This document shows positions 27,284 through 36,106 of a stretch of 46,216 nt of DNA, piece by piece. A program made the translations under genes and the position numbers. Source of the DNA: an uncultured Clostridia bacterium (GTDB lineage Bacteria; Bacillota; Clostridia; Oscillospirales; CAG-272); NCBI GenBank assembly GCA_944381075.1, contig CALWJT010000045.1:1-46216 (forward strand). Direction: 5' to 3'. Positions within the stretch are counted from its first letter, which is position 1. Each line of letters begins with the position of its first letter. The notes beneath the pieces were generated by a model. The model saw only the letters and a list, made by a program, of their open reading frames with translations. It was not told where the DNA came from and did no database searches.

Positions 27284-29590
27284 ATGAAGAAAAAACTGTC
27301 AAGAATCTTTGCCGCATCCCTTGCGGCGATGTTCCTTGTCCTGATGCTTCCTTTCAGTGCGCTGGCGGTCAATCTGCTTGTGACCACCGAGCCCTCGGAA
27401 GAAGTCGAAGACTGGGAATATTCCGGCTGGACGGATATCCCCCTGCTTGTGATTAAAATCAACTATGCGCCGGAAAACGGGACACAGACTTTTATCAAAA
27501 CGACCGACGATACGTACTGGTATGACATGCTGTTCGGCGACGGTGAAAAAAGCATGAAGTCCTATTGGGAAACGATTTCCGACGGACATTTCCGCTTTGT
27601 ACCGGCCACGGAGAACTATGTAAATGAGGATCATAACAACGTGGCGAATGACGGCATCGTCGAGGTCACGGTCAATGTGGCGCATCCGGGCGGCACCAAC
27701 CGCGGTGAGGTCGGCGCCGCGATCGCTGCGGCTTCCGAATATGTAGATTTTACGGTATTCGATAAGGACGGCGACCGTACCGTCGACGCGTCTGAGCTTG
27801 CCATCGCGTTTATCTGCGCGGGATATGAGGCAACGAGAAATTCTTCCGACAGCCCGAGCAACCATGCGTTTTATATCGGCTCTGCCAATTCGGCAGACGG
27901 CGTATCCTTGGCGGGCGGCTATATCAAGGTCGGAGAAATGATGAACGATACGACGCCGCTTACGGTCGGAACCTTCTGCCATGAGCTTTCGCACTTCCTG
28001 GGAGCAGTCGACCTTTACACCGACAAGAGCTGGGGCGGCGCAAACTCTCCGGCAGGCAAGGTATCGGTCATGGCAGGCAACGGCTCTGCCGGTAAAAACA
28101 GCGACGAGCACACGGGCGAGAGTCCCTCTTATCTGGATGCTTGGCATATCACGGCACTTGGCTTCTATCCCTATACCGTTGTCGGAGATGGCGAATATAC
28201 GCTGTATTCCCGTCAGAGCACGGAAGGGAAATATAACATTCTGAAGATCGAAACACCGAATCCGAATGAATATTATCTGATCGAGAACCGTTATTATGAT
28301 GACAGCACGGAGCATTTCGACAGCGAGACCAACTACGACGGCACCCGCGGCATCATCATCTGGCATGTGGATGAGAACTATGCGCAGCCCTACGGCAGCG
28401 GCGCGAACAACGGCTCCGATATCGGCGTTGCGGCGCTGTCTCCTAATAGTGAGTGGCCGTATAACTCCGGCGTATTCGGCGTTGCGGGGCAGGTGTTTGA
28501 CTGCACGAATTATGAATTCCCGGGCAGCGGCTCCTGGAATACGAGCACGGGTGAGAGATGGAACGACTTCTTCCAGCTGAAGATCGAGATCCTTTCCGAT
28601 GCGGGACATGAAATGAAAATCAAGGTGACGGGGACCAAGACCGGGGATTTCCCGGACGACACCGTATCCATCGTGCCGCTTTCGACGAGCATCACGATGA
28701 GAGGCCAGATTCTAGATCTCCACGGACAGACGCTGACCGGTGTTTCGCTTCAGATCGCAAGCGACTGGCAGTATACGAATATCCTCCAGACGATCGATGT
28801 CGAGGTAGACGAAAACGGCTGGTACGGCGGAACGATCGAAAATCTGGAATCCTCCAAGGGTTACTATACGAGGATCATCTATCATATGGAGAACGGCGAT
28901 TACTATTATGAGGATTATGCGACGACAAAGAGAGAGGCCAATCCCGATAAATGCGTGATCTCCTTCTTCCGCGGACTGACGGACAATGACAAGGCATATG
29001 AGCTGACAGTGGATGCGGGAGAGCCGATCGTCGTCAAATTCCCGATGAAAAAGACAGGCTATGTATTCGCGGGCTGGTATACGGATCCGGGTTACACCGA
29101 GTATTATGAGGTGTCCAATCCTGCGGAGGGCGGCGAGCTGATTCTTTACGCAAGATGGGTTGAAGAGGGCAGCGCTGCCAAGCTTGAGGTGAAGGGCGCG
29201 ACGCTTGTCAATTCAAACGTGAATCCGGCAGGCTACGGTGTCGTAGGCGAGACATTCCGTGAGCCGGTCGTGGAAGCCAAGGACGGCATGAAGGTCGTCT
29301 GGTATGCAGACGAGGCGTGCACGACTCCGTTTGACTTTAGCAAGGTCATCGAATCCACGGATACGGTGACGATCTATGCGCAGTATGTAGAGGATGTTCC
29401 GGAGGATACGACGTCAGGGACCGATACGCCTGTCGAGACGACGGCGCCCGGCGAGACGACGACAGGAAGCGAGACTGAGCCTTCTGAGGGCGGCCTTTCG
29501 ACCGGCGTCATCATCGGGATCGTCGCAGCGGCGGTCGTTGTCATCGTCGTGATCGTCGTTGTTGTCGTCATGAAAAAGAAAAAGAAATAA
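27284..29590 (+). CDS. Second secreted M6-family metalloprotease
   Basis: A 768-residue paralogue of the preceding gene, 20 bases downstream, with AGGAGAG before the ATG. The layout is the same: a signal peptide (about 1-29), a degenerate EF-hand-like loop (DKDGDRTVDASEL) and the zinc motif HELSHFLGAVD (about 233-243). One clear InlB-type repeat (GYVFAGWYTDPGYTEYY) follows, then a second, weaker one, a Thr/Gly/Glu-rich linker, and a C-terminal helix ending KKKKK. Glycine in the first paralogue's motif is serine here (HELSH), which is tolerated in M6 enzymes. Together they look like a surface proteolysis pair made by tandem duplication. Confidence 0.87.
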   Translation: MKKKLSRIFAASLAAMFLVLMLPFSALAVNLLVTTEPSEEVEDWEYSGWTDIPLLVIKINYAPENGTQTFIKTTDDTYWYDMLFGDGEKSMKSYWETISDGHFRFVPATENYVNEDHNNVANDGIVEVTVNVAHPGGTNRGEVGAAIAAASEYVDFTVFDKDGDRTVDASELAIAFICAGYEATRNSSDSPSNHAFYIGSANSADGVSLAGGYIKVGEMMNDTTPLTVGTFCHELSHFLGAVDLYTDKSWGGANSPAGKVSVMAGNGSAGKNSDEHTGESPSYLDAWHITALGFYPYTVVGDGEYTLYSRQSTEGKYNILKIETPNPNEYYLIENRYYDDSTEHFDSETNYDGTRGIIIWHVDENYAQPYGSGANNGSDIGVAALSPNSEWPYNSGVFGVAGQVFDCTNYEFPGSGSWNTSTGERWNDFFQLKIEILSDAGHEMKIKVTGTKTGDFPDDTVSIVPLSTSITMRGQILDLHGQTLTGVSLQIASDWQYTNILQTIDVEVDENGWYGGTIENLESSKGYYTRIIYHMENGDYYYEDYATTKREANPDKCVISFFRGLTDNDKAYELTVDAGEPIVVKFPMKKTGYVFAGWYTDPGYTEYYEVSNPAEGGELILYARWVEEGSAAKLEVKGATLVNSNVNPAGYGVVGETFREPVVEAKDGMKVVWYADEACTTPFDFSKVIESTDTVTIYAQYVEDVPEDTTSGTDTPVETTAPGETTTGSETEPSEGGLSTGVIIGIVAAAVVVIVVIVVVVVMKKKKK

Positions 29591-29608
29591 GAAGAGTACG
29601 GCCATAGA

Positions 29609-29646
29609 AAAAGGTCCGGCGCGGTAAAACCGCGCCGGACCTTTTT
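29609..29646 (+). terminator. Intrinsic terminator of the M6 operon
   Basis: GGTCCGGCGCGG / CCGCGCCGGACC, a perfect 12-bp stem with a TAAAA loop and T5 tail. The A-run on the left makes it bidirectional in principle. Confidence 0.92.
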
Positions 29647-29679
29647 GAATGAGTACGTCGGAAGATTTTGACTTTCATG

Positions 29680-29708
29680 TTGACTTTTGCGGTCCCTTCT
29701 GCTATACT
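29680..29708 (+). promoter_or_regulatory. SigA-type promoter of the GH20 gene
   Basis: TTGACT at 29680-29685, a 17-base spacer and TATACT at 29703-29708, with the start codon at 29740. Confidence 0.85.
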
Positions 29709-29739
29709 GTGCATGATTTTATATAGGGAGGAATCCGGC

Positions 29740-31332
29740 ATGAAAAATTTTGATTCGTTCGGCGTGATGATCGACTGCTCACGCAATGCTGTCCCAAGCG
29801 TGGCGGGACTCAAGCGTTTCTTTCAGATGCTTTCCGGAATGGGCTATAACTGTGCGATGCTGTATACGGAGGATACCTACGAGGTGAAGGACGAGCCATA
29901 TTTCGGATACAAGCGCGGCCGCTATTCGGCGCAGGAGCTGCGGGAGCTTGACGAATATGCCGCTTCCGTCGGCATTGAGCTGATCCCGTGCATCCAAACG
30001 CTGGCGCACCTGAATGCAGCCTTCCGCTGGCGGGAATATCAGAAGATCCAGGACTGTGATGACATCCTGTTGCTGGATGACGAGCGTACCTATGAACTGA
30101 TCGACCGGATGTTCGCTTCCGTTGCCGGATGCCTGCGTTCCCGGAGGATCCATATCGGCATGGACGAAGCGCATCGCGTAGGACTCGGAAAATATTTGGA
30201 CGCGCACGGCTTCTGCGACCGCTATGCGCTTTTGCTGCGTCATCTGGACCGTGTCCGCGAGATCGCAAAGCGGTATGGCTATGAGCCGATGATGTGGGAG
30301 GATATGTTTTTCCGTCTTGCCGTCGGCGGCTATTACCGGAATGAGACCGTGGAATTTCCTGCGGAGGTGCTGCAAAAGGTGCCGCAGGATGTGACAATGG
30401 TATATTGGGATTACTATGGGGACAGCGCAGAATATTATGACAATATGATCCGTTCTTCTAAGAACCTTTCCGATAACGTTTGGTTTGCGGGAGGCGCTTG
30501 GATATGGGGCGGCTATGCCCCGCACAGCAGACTCAGCATCCGACGCAATGCGCTTGCCATTCCGGCCTGCATCCGCGCGGGGATCCGCAACGCATTCTTT
30601 ACCATGTGGGGAGACAACGGCGGCGAATGTCCGTATTTCTCGGCGCTTCCGGCGCTCATGCATGCGGCGGCGACGGCAGAGGGTATGACGGAGGAACAGA
30701 TGCGGGAGACATTCCGCGCCGTCACCGGCGAGGACTACGACGCCTTTTTGGAGCTCGACCTTCCAAACCATATTTTCGGGGAGGGGACGATGGTCGGCTC
30801 CGCGAACTACAGCAAAAACCGTCTCTATAACGATCCCTTCCTTGGGATTCTGGACCTCAACGCCGAGGGTGCGGACGGCAGCGTTTATCCGGAGTATGCG
30901 GCAAGACTGCACCGGCGCGCGGCGGAAAGCGGAAGCTTCGGATATCTGTTCGAGGCCATGGCGTATCTCTGCGATGCGCTGGAGGTCAAATTTTCCCTTT
31001 CCGAAAAGACGCGCGCTCTTTACGCAAGCGGAGACAAAGAGGGACTTCGCACGCTTGCCGAAAACGAGTATTCTGAATTTCTGGCGCGTCTCGATCGCTT
31101 CTACAAGGCTTATCGGACGCAATGGTATAAGGTCAATAAGACCTATGGCTTTGAAGTACAGGATGCAAGGCTTGGCGGGCTCATGCAGCGTGTGAAAAGC
31201 TGCCGCGAGAGACTGCTCGCGTATTGTGACGGCGCCGTTTCTGTCATCGAGGAGCTTGCGGAACCGGTGCTCCCGAACGACGGCGGCAATGTCCCGTTTT
31301 GGAAGGATATGATAACTGCCAACGTGATATAA
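29740..31332 (+). CDS. Glycoside hydrolase family 20 beta-N-acetylhexosaminidase-like protein
   Basis: A 530-residue protein without a signal peptide, so probably cytoplasmic. The ATG follows GGGAGG. The GH20 catalytic signature GMDEAH is at residues 140-145 (Asp-Glu pair 142-143), and EPMMWEDMFF follows about 50 residues later as in the family. It is expected to remove terminal GlcNAc or GalNAc from imported glycan fragments. It sits alone between its own promoter and terminator. The true substrate and whether it is an exo-hexosaminidase of the GH20C type are inferred. Confidence 0.82.
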   Translation: MKNFDSFGVMIDCSRNAVPSVAGLKRFFQMLSGMGYNCAMLYTEDTYEVKDEPYFGYKRGRYSAQELRELDEYAASVGIELIPCIQTLAHLNAAFRWREYQKIQDCDDILLLDDERTYELIDRMFASVAGCLRSRRIHIGMDEAHRVGLGKYLDAHGFCDRYALLLRHLDRVREIAKRYGYEPMMWEDMFFRLAVGGYYRNETVEFPAEVLQKVPQDVTMVYWDYYGDSAEYYDNMIRSSKNLSDNVWFAGGAWIWGGYAPHSRLSIRRNALAIPACIRAGIRNAFFTMWGDNGGECPYFSALPALMHAAATAEGMTEEQMRETFRAVTGEDYDAFLELDLPNHIFGEGTMVGSANYSKNRLYNDPFLGILDLNAEGADGSVYPEYAARLHRRAAESGSFGYLFEAMAYLCDALEVKFSLSEKTRALYASGDKEGLRTLAENEYSEFLARLDRFYKAYRTQWYKVNKTYGFEVQDARLGGLMQRVKSCRERLLAYCDGAVSVIEELAEPVLPNDGGNVPFWKDMITANVI

Positions 31333-31350
31333 ACGGATGGAAAAAGGCAA

Positions 31351-31381
31351 AAACGCCGGACCCGTATGGGTCCGGCGTTTT
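31351..31381 (+). terminator. Intrinsic terminator of the GH20 gene
   Basis: AAACGCCGGACCC / GGGTCCGGCGTTT around a GTAT loop. It is a perfect 13-bp stem that ends in T residues. Confidence 0.92.
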
Positions 31382-31464
31382 ACATTGTTTTTACATTTTT
31401 GTGCTTTTGAAATTTACAAAATTGAAATAAAATGGAAAACAGAAAAGCTGTGAGAGGAGGACAT

Positions 31465-32280
31465 ATGAAAAGAAAAGCAAAATGGCGGATACCGGCCGTG
31501 GTTTTGGGAACGGCTTTGCTGATTCTGTCGGGTTTTGTTCTTGCCAGCCGGATCAGTCAGAACGCAAAAGTAAAAGAACTTCAGAAAACGGCCAGTCTGA
31601 CGCTTGCGGAATACTACTTCGACGGGGATATGTCAGTAACCGAGTATATTCAGAAAGGGCCGATTGCTGCTTCTGCTGCCGGATACCATTATCGGATACA
31701 GGAATTTTACGTTGACCGCTGTACCGGGGTCGGTTATATGAAGTATATTGTTGAAAATCCGGACTTGAAAGAATTTCCGCGTCATACGGAGAGCGACTAT
31801 TTTTTGCTTTGGGCTCGTCTTGGTGCGGATGGTCCGCCGTATAACGGAACAACCGACCGCATTCTTTTAGAGGATAAAGTCGTTTGTTTTGCGGAATTTT
31901 GCCTGCCTGCGTCGGAAATGCGCCGGCTGGAGGGAAGCGACGTTTTGCCGCTTTATACGCTGACGCCGGATAAAGGGATCTTTCTGCCGGTTTGTGGGAT
32001 TCCCATTTCCAATATAGAACCCGTTGTTCTGCAAGAGGGGGAAGTAGAGGTCCTGCTTGACCCGTTTGGTTTTACGCTGGAGGGTCCATATTCCTATGTC
32101 TTTATTCCGGAATCTGTAGAAACAAGCTCTGTTATGACGATCCATTGGACCACAAAAAGCAGGCGAAACGACGTTTACAAGATAACGTGCGGATTCCATT
32201 CGATGATAGAGCCAGAGGATGTGAAGAGCATAGAGGAACTGAAAGAATGGGTGATAGAAAGGATAGAAGCTTCGCCTTGA
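31465..32280 (+). CDS. Membrane-anchored protein of unknown function
   Basis: A 271-residue protein. The start is placed at ATG 31465 (GAGAGGAGG just upstream), skipping an earlier ATG at 31432 that lacks a ribosome-binding site. It has a basic start (MKRKAKWR), one N-terminal transmembrane helix (about residues 8-28) and a large extracellular part with scattered aromatic residues. I do not recognise a domain. The GC content is lower than in the surrounding core genes. It has no obvious partner; the next ORF is a tiny exported peptide. Confidence 0.75.
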   Translation: MKRKAKWRIPAVVLGTALLILSGFVLASRISQNAKVKELQKTASLTLAEYYFDGDMSVTEYIQKGPIAASAAGYHYRIQEFYVDRCTGVGYMKYIVENPDLKEFPRHTESDYFLLWARLGADGPPYNGTTDRILLEDKVVCFAEFCLPASEMRRLEGSDVLPLYTLTPDKGIFLPVCGIPISNIEPVVLQEGEVEVLLDPFGFTLEGPYSYVFIPESVETSSVMTIHWTTKSRRNDVYKITCGFHSMIEPEDVKSIEELKEWVIERIEASP

Positions 32281-32435
32281 AAACGCCTTCCGATGCCAAA
32301 ATGTTGTTTGGAACCGATCTTTTTGAAAGCGGAGGCTGAGAGCGGCCTTTTACATAGAATTTACACCGGCGCGCTTACAAATTTCATATCAATGCAGTAT
32401 CCTGTCATAAAAAGGATAGACGAGGGGGAAATGAA

Positions 32436-32627
32436 ATGAAGCGTGAGAGACGATGGCTCCTTGTGCTGTGCGTATTTGCCGTTTTATGCGCGGCTTTTCT
32501 GTATCTTTGGTTCAACCGCGCGTCGATCGGAAGGACGGGGACGGCAAATGCGGCGGCGCATGTATGCCAATGCGAGTCCTGTATCATGTTTGAAAAGGAA
32601 GGAAGAGTCTCAGCTCCGAAAACATAA
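32436..32627 (+). CDS. Small exported cysteine-containing peptide
   Basis: A 63-residue ORF beginning MKRERRWLLVLCVF, with a signal-anchor-like hydrophobic segment (about residues 7-25) and a short exported tail. The tail holds CQCESC (about residues 44-49), a CxCxxC arrangement that could bind metal or form disulfides. GAGGGGG lies about 8 bases before the ATG. A terminator follows. I recognise no family. Confidence 0.55.
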   Translation: MKRERRWLLVLCVFAVLCAAFLYLWFNRASIGRTGTANAAAHVCQCESCIMFEKEGRVSAPKT

Positions 32628-32666
32628 ACGGGGGCAGCACACATCCCTCTCTCTCTGTATTGATGG

Positions 32667-32709
32667 AAAAGCTTCTGTGAAGATGACGATCCTCACAGAA
32701 GCTTTTGCT
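32667..32709 (+). terminator. Intrinsic terminator
   Basis: AAAAGCTTCTGTGA / TCACAGAAGCTTTT, a 14-bp perfect stem with a 12-base loop. It ends in T residues. Confidence 0.85.
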
Positions 32710-32966
32710 TTATCGCATGGAGAATACTCCTCTGCGGCAGGTGGGAAGCGCGGTCCTAAGCGAAGCGGGACCGGGCCTTGTTCATATTTTTTTAACAAAT
32801 AAAAGATCGCTTCTTGTCTTTTTTGTGATATAATAAAAAAATGTAAAAGAGGACGCGGTTTCAGCGGGAAGAGAGCGGAAAAATCGCTCTATGACACGGT
32901 TTTGGAAGAAAAACGCTGAGGGCGCGTTCGTCGATTGAAAAAATCAGACGATAGGAGGAATGCCAA

Positions 32967-33968
32967 ATGCAAAATCAAAATCCAGTTCCCGGGACCGGCG
33001 GCGACCGGTATGTTCCCTATGCAGAGCGCACGGGAGAGCAGTCCGCCGTCTACTTTACAAGAGATCTTTCCGCCGAAGGACTGCGGAAGATTTACGCCCG
33101 TGTTTGTTCCAATATCACGGGAAAGGTCGGAATCAAGCTGCATACCGGCGAGCCGCATGGGCCCAATATCATTCCGCGCGCTTGGGTGAAGTCGCTGATC
33201 GAGAACGATTTGCCGGATGCCTCGATTGTGGAAACCAATTCCTATTATGACGGTGCGCGCTATACCACGAAGCAGCATCTTGAAACGCTTAAAACCAACG
33301 GATGGACGTTCTGTCCGGTCGACATCATGGATGCGGAGGGAACGGCTGCCCTGCCGGTTCTCGGCGGAAAATGGTTTGACAAAATGTATATGGGAAAGAA
33401 CCTGCTCCATTACGATTCGCTGCTTGTGCTGACGCATTTTAAAGGCCATACCAAGGGCGGCTTCGGCGGTTCGGACAAGAACATCGGGATCGGCTGCGCG
33501 GACGGCCGCATCGGCAAGGCGATGATCCATACAACGCCGGGCTCGGACGACCAATGGGACATTTCCGGCGAAGAATTTATGGAGCGCATGACCGAATCTG
33601 CAAAGGCGGTGGTCGACCATTTTGCGGGACATATCAGCTTTGTGAACGTTATGCGCAATATGTCGGTTTCCTGCGACTGCGAGGGCGTGGAGGCGGAGCC
33701 GGTCGTGACGCCGAATGTCGGGATCTTGGCTTCTCTCGATATTTTGGCGATCGATCAGGCTTCGGTGGATTTGATCTATGCCATGAAGGAAAACGACCGT
33801 CATGCTCTGGTGGAACGCATGGAATCCAGACACGGACTGCGCCAGCTCACCTATATGAAAGAGCTTCATATGGGAAATGACCGTTATCGTCTGATAGATA
33901 TCGACAACGGAGACCGGAGCATTTCCGTCGGGGATGCGGTTCGGGATGTCGTTCCGTTCCGTGCGTGA
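32967..33968 (+). CDS. DUF362 domain protein
   Basis: A 333-residue DUF362 protein. The conserved core reads HFKGHTKGGFGGSDKNIGIG followed by CADGRIGK, as expected for this family, which often partners with iron-sulfur domains. Unlike many relatives it has no C-terminal CxxCxxC ferredoxin module, so it is a minimal version. A perfect AGGAGG lies eight bases before the ATG. The role is unknown; a redox or metal-related function is only a family-based suggestion. It ends at a good terminator. Confidence 0.85.
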   Translation: MQNQNPVPGTGGDRYVPYAERTGEQSAVYFTRDLSAEGLRKIYARVCSNITGKVGIKLHTGEPHGPNIIPRAWVKSLIENDLPDASIVETNSYYDGARYTTKQHLETLKTNGWTFCPVDIMDAEGTAALPVLGGKWFDKMYMGKNLLHYDSLLVLTHFKGHTKGGFGGSDKNIGIGCADGRIGKAMIHTTPGSDDQWDISGEEFMERMTESAKAVVDHFAGHISFVNVMRNMSVSCDCEGVEAEPVVTPNVGILASLDILAIDQASVDLIYAMKENDRHALVERMESRHGLRQLTYMKELHMGNDRYRLIDIDNGDRSISVGDAVRDVVPFRA

Positions 33969-34006
33969 GGGACCCCTCCTTGAGCGGGCTGCTCTCCGAA
34001 TATAAA

Positions 34007-34041
34007 AAGGACAGGCGCTGGGACTCCTGTCCTTCTTTTTT
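34007..34041 (+). terminator. Intrinsic terminator of the DUF362 gene
   Basis: AAGGACAGG / CCTGTCCTT with a 10-base loop, followed by CTTTTTTG. Confidence 0.9.
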
Positions 34042-34129
34042 GAGGAATGGAAGCAAAAAGAGGACCGGCGCCCAGGCGTCGGTCCCGGCTATGCGTTTTT
34101 TATGATACGCTGTATGGACAGCAGATTTT

Positions 34130-34384
34130 TTATCCCTTGAGGTGCATATATTTCTGACGGGTCGCTTCTCCGCCGCGCATATGCCGCTCCTGCTTGTTTT
34201 GCTCCAGAACACGTCCGACCTCGCGGTAAAGCCATGGATTGATGGTTTTGAGTCTGTCTGTGACATCTTTATGTACGGTTGATTTGCTGATCCCAAATTT
34301 TGCCGCCGCTTTCCGGACGGTATATTTGTTTTCGACGATATATTCTCCGAGCTTTATTGCCCTTTCCTCAACGATCCCTTTCAA
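34130..34384 (-). CDS. spoIIID: Stage III sporulation protein D (transcription regulator)
   Basis: SpoIIID is the mother-cell DNA-binding regulator of sporulation. The helix-turn-helix region KAAAKFGISKSTVHKDVTDR and the tail RHMRGGEATRQKY match the family closely. I prefer the TTG start at 34384 (84 residues, reading MKGIVEERAIKLGEYIVE), because AGGAGG lies six bases upstream and family members start here. The ATG at 34405 would place that Shine-Dalgarno inside the gene. It is convergent with the DUF362 gene and divergent from the sigma-factor gene. Confidence 0.95.
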   Translation of the reverse strand: MKGIVEERAIKLGEYIVENKYTVRKAAAKFGISKSTVHKDVTDRLKTINPWLYREVGRVLEQNKQERHMRGGEATRQKYMHLKG

Positions 34385-34472
34385 GTCGAGCCTCCTCTTT
34401 TCCAAATATATCAGTACATATATATGGATTTATGAGGACAAATATGCGGACAGAATCGTTTCATTTCCGCTA

Positions 34473-34501
34473 TTGACTTATCAGAACGTCTATGATATAA
34501 T
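34473..34501 (+). promoter_or_regulatory. SigA-type promoter of the sigma-factor gene
   Basis: TTGACT at 34473-34478, a 17-base spacer ending TATGA, and TATAAT at 34496-34501. This is a near-consensus vegetative promoter. Confidence 0.88.
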
Positions 34502-34517
34502 TTTAACATAGGATAAA

Positions 34518-34596
34518 AGCACTCCTTGTATAGGGGTTCGATATTCTTCCTGTCTTGCGGAATATTCCCCCTGACGGAGGACAGAAACAAGGTGCT
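34518..34596 (+). ncRNA. Structured 5' leader with possible pseudoknot
   Basis: The untranslated leader of the sigma-factor gene folds into nested elements by eye. An outer 10-bp helix pairs AGCAC (34518-34522) and CTTGT (34525-34529) with ACAAGGTGCT (34587-34596). An inner hairpin pairs GGGG and ATATTC (34533-34546) with GAATAT and CCCC (34560-34570). The inner loop CTGTC (34550-34554) can pair with GACAG (34580-34584) as a pseudoknot. The 3' strand motif GGTGCTGC recurs at 34626-34633, on top of the ribosome-binding site, so the 5' strand could switch partner. No known riboswitch class is recognised. Confidence 0.45.
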
Positions 34597-34635
34597 GCAT
34601 GCGTTTTTTAGGAGAAGCAAAGCGAGGTGCTGCGG

Positions 34636-35229
34636 ATGCTGATGGGTTTGCTCGCTGCATGTTGCGGCGAGGAGGAAAAACGCAAAATCGAATATATTTA
34701 TTTGCATTATGGGAAAACCATTTTCTACATCATTCACAAGAGGGTGGAGAGCCAGTCCGACGCAGAGGATCTGACGCATGATCTTTTTGTAAAGCTTATC
34801 AAGATGTCCGATCGCCTGGACCTTTCCAAACCCGGAAAATTGTATTCGCTTCTGGTGATTTTAGCGAAAAATATGGTCGTTGATTTTATGCGGAAATGCA
34901 GAGAGACGGATTTTGACGATTCCGAGGCCGGCGAGATATACAGCTCCGATGCCATATTGAACAGCCGCTCTCCGGTGGATTTTGTTTTAGGACGCGAGAA
35001 CTATCAGGAACTGCTTTCCTGTATCGGCAAGCTGAAAGAAAGGGACAAGATCATTTTTCAATTGAAATATATACACGGATATGACAATGCCGAAATTGCC
35101 GAATTTTTGGAGCTCCCATCAGCAGAGATAATCAGTGACAGGCTTTATAAGGGAAAGAAAATGCTTATGAAAATGATAGGAGGTGACCGGTACTTTGAAG
35201 ACGGACAAAAGAAGCGAAATGCAATTTGA
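34636..35229 (+). CDS. RNA polymerase sigma-70 family (ECF-like) factor
   Basis: A 197-residue ECF-like sigma factor. Region 2 (YLHYGKTIFYIIHKRVESQS then DAEDLTHDLF) and region 4 (KERDKIIFQLKYIHGYDNAE, then IAEFLELPSAEI) are both visible. ATG 34636 is chosen with GAGG eight bases upstream; GTG 34627 and ATG 34642 are alternatives. The end overlaps the next gene by 35 bases, the usual sigma/anti-sigma coupling. It has its own promoter and structured leader. Confidence 0.88.
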   Translation: MLMGLLAACCGEEEKRKIEYIYLHYGKTIFYIIHKRVESQSDAEDLTHDLFVKLIKMSDRLDLSKPGKLYSLLVILAKNMVVDFMRKCRETDFDDSEAGEIYSSDAILNSRSPVDFVLGRENYQELLSCIGKLKERDKIIFQLKYIHGYDNAEIAEFLELPSAEIISDRLYKGKKMLMKMIGGDRYFEDGQKKRNAI

Positions 35230-35953
35230 GGAGCTTTTGCGGCAGGCGATGCAGGAGGATCATGCAAATGAGCTTGAAAGGATCCCCTCCGAAGAAGAGC
35301 TGGAGGGGAAGGTCGTCTTCTCGAAGCGCCACTAGCGCCGGATGCAGAGGCTGTTTAACGGCGACAGTGCGGTGCTGGAGGGAAGCGCGAGGGGAACTCT
35401 GGGTACGCGCAGACTGATCAAGATCCTGATCGCATCGGCGCTGCTGATCGGCGCGGTCGTTTTAGGTATGATGGTCTACTCCTATTATAATCCGGTATCC
35501 GCCTTCTTTCCGATCATGGAGGATTTGAAGAGCATTTCCGGAGGCGCTCCGATCCGAGACGGCTCGCTGGAGCTTTCCTTCACGGAGAATATCAAAGTGT
35601 TTTCCAGCATCGAAGAGCTGGAAAACGAGCTTCATACCGGCGCGATGTATCCGAGAGCAGGGGAAGACGAGGCGCTCTCAGCCGTGCAGGTGAGATATGC
35701 GGAGTTTCCCGATAAAAAGGTCGCGTTGATTTCTTTGGAGAATGGATGCACCGTGAGTGTATATCTGAAATCGCCCGCCTATTTGACGGAAAACCTTCCG
35801 GCGGAAAATTTTCAAAACATTGCTGGGTGGTCTTGCTGTGTTTTGGATGTAAAAGGCGGCGTTCAGGCAACGATGACGCAGGATGGGATTGTCTATGTGA
35901 TCGTCGCACCGGATCTTGACACGCTGGAGAGAATCGTATCCTCCCTTCAATGA
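35195..35953 (+). pseudogene. Putative anti-sigma factor interrupted by an in-frame TAG
   Basis: A TTG start at 35195 sits eight bases after a perfect AGGAGGTGA inside the sigma gene. The frame encodes a cytoplasmic segment ending FSKRH, then TAG at 35333-35335, and continues in the same frame with RRMQRLF, a transmembrane helix (ILIASALLIGAVVLGMMVYS) and an extracytoplasmic domain to 35953. If TAG were a sense codon the protein would be 252 residues, a normal membrane anti-sigma layout. Reinitiation at ATG 35342 would give a 203-residue membrane fragment lacking the sigma-binding part. TAG is used as a normal stop elsewhere (grpB), so recoding is unlikely. A sequencing error or polymorphism is possible. 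Confidence 0.7.
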
Positions 35954-35994
35954 CTTGATGTTTTTGTAAAAATGAACTGAATAATTGTTTTTTT

Positions 35995-36037
35995 CACCGA
36001 ATTCTGAAATTTTTTCAGAATTCGGTGATTTTTTTTC
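35995..36037 (+). terminator. Intrinsic terminator after the anti-sigma gene
   Basis: CACCGAATTCTGAA / TTCAGAATTCGGTG, a perfect 14-bp stem with a short T-rich loop, followed by ATTTTTTTTC. Confidence 0.93.
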
Positions 36038-36106
36038 AAAAAAAGAGCGAGATTTGAGCTTTTTTTACGTATATATATATGGAATGTTTTTTTTCTTCAT
36101 GGAAAA

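Noticed and set aside
35333-35335. TAG recoded as a sense codon genome-wide
   Set aside because: TAG serves as the stop of grpB, and the other genes terminate normally, so general recoding is unlikely.
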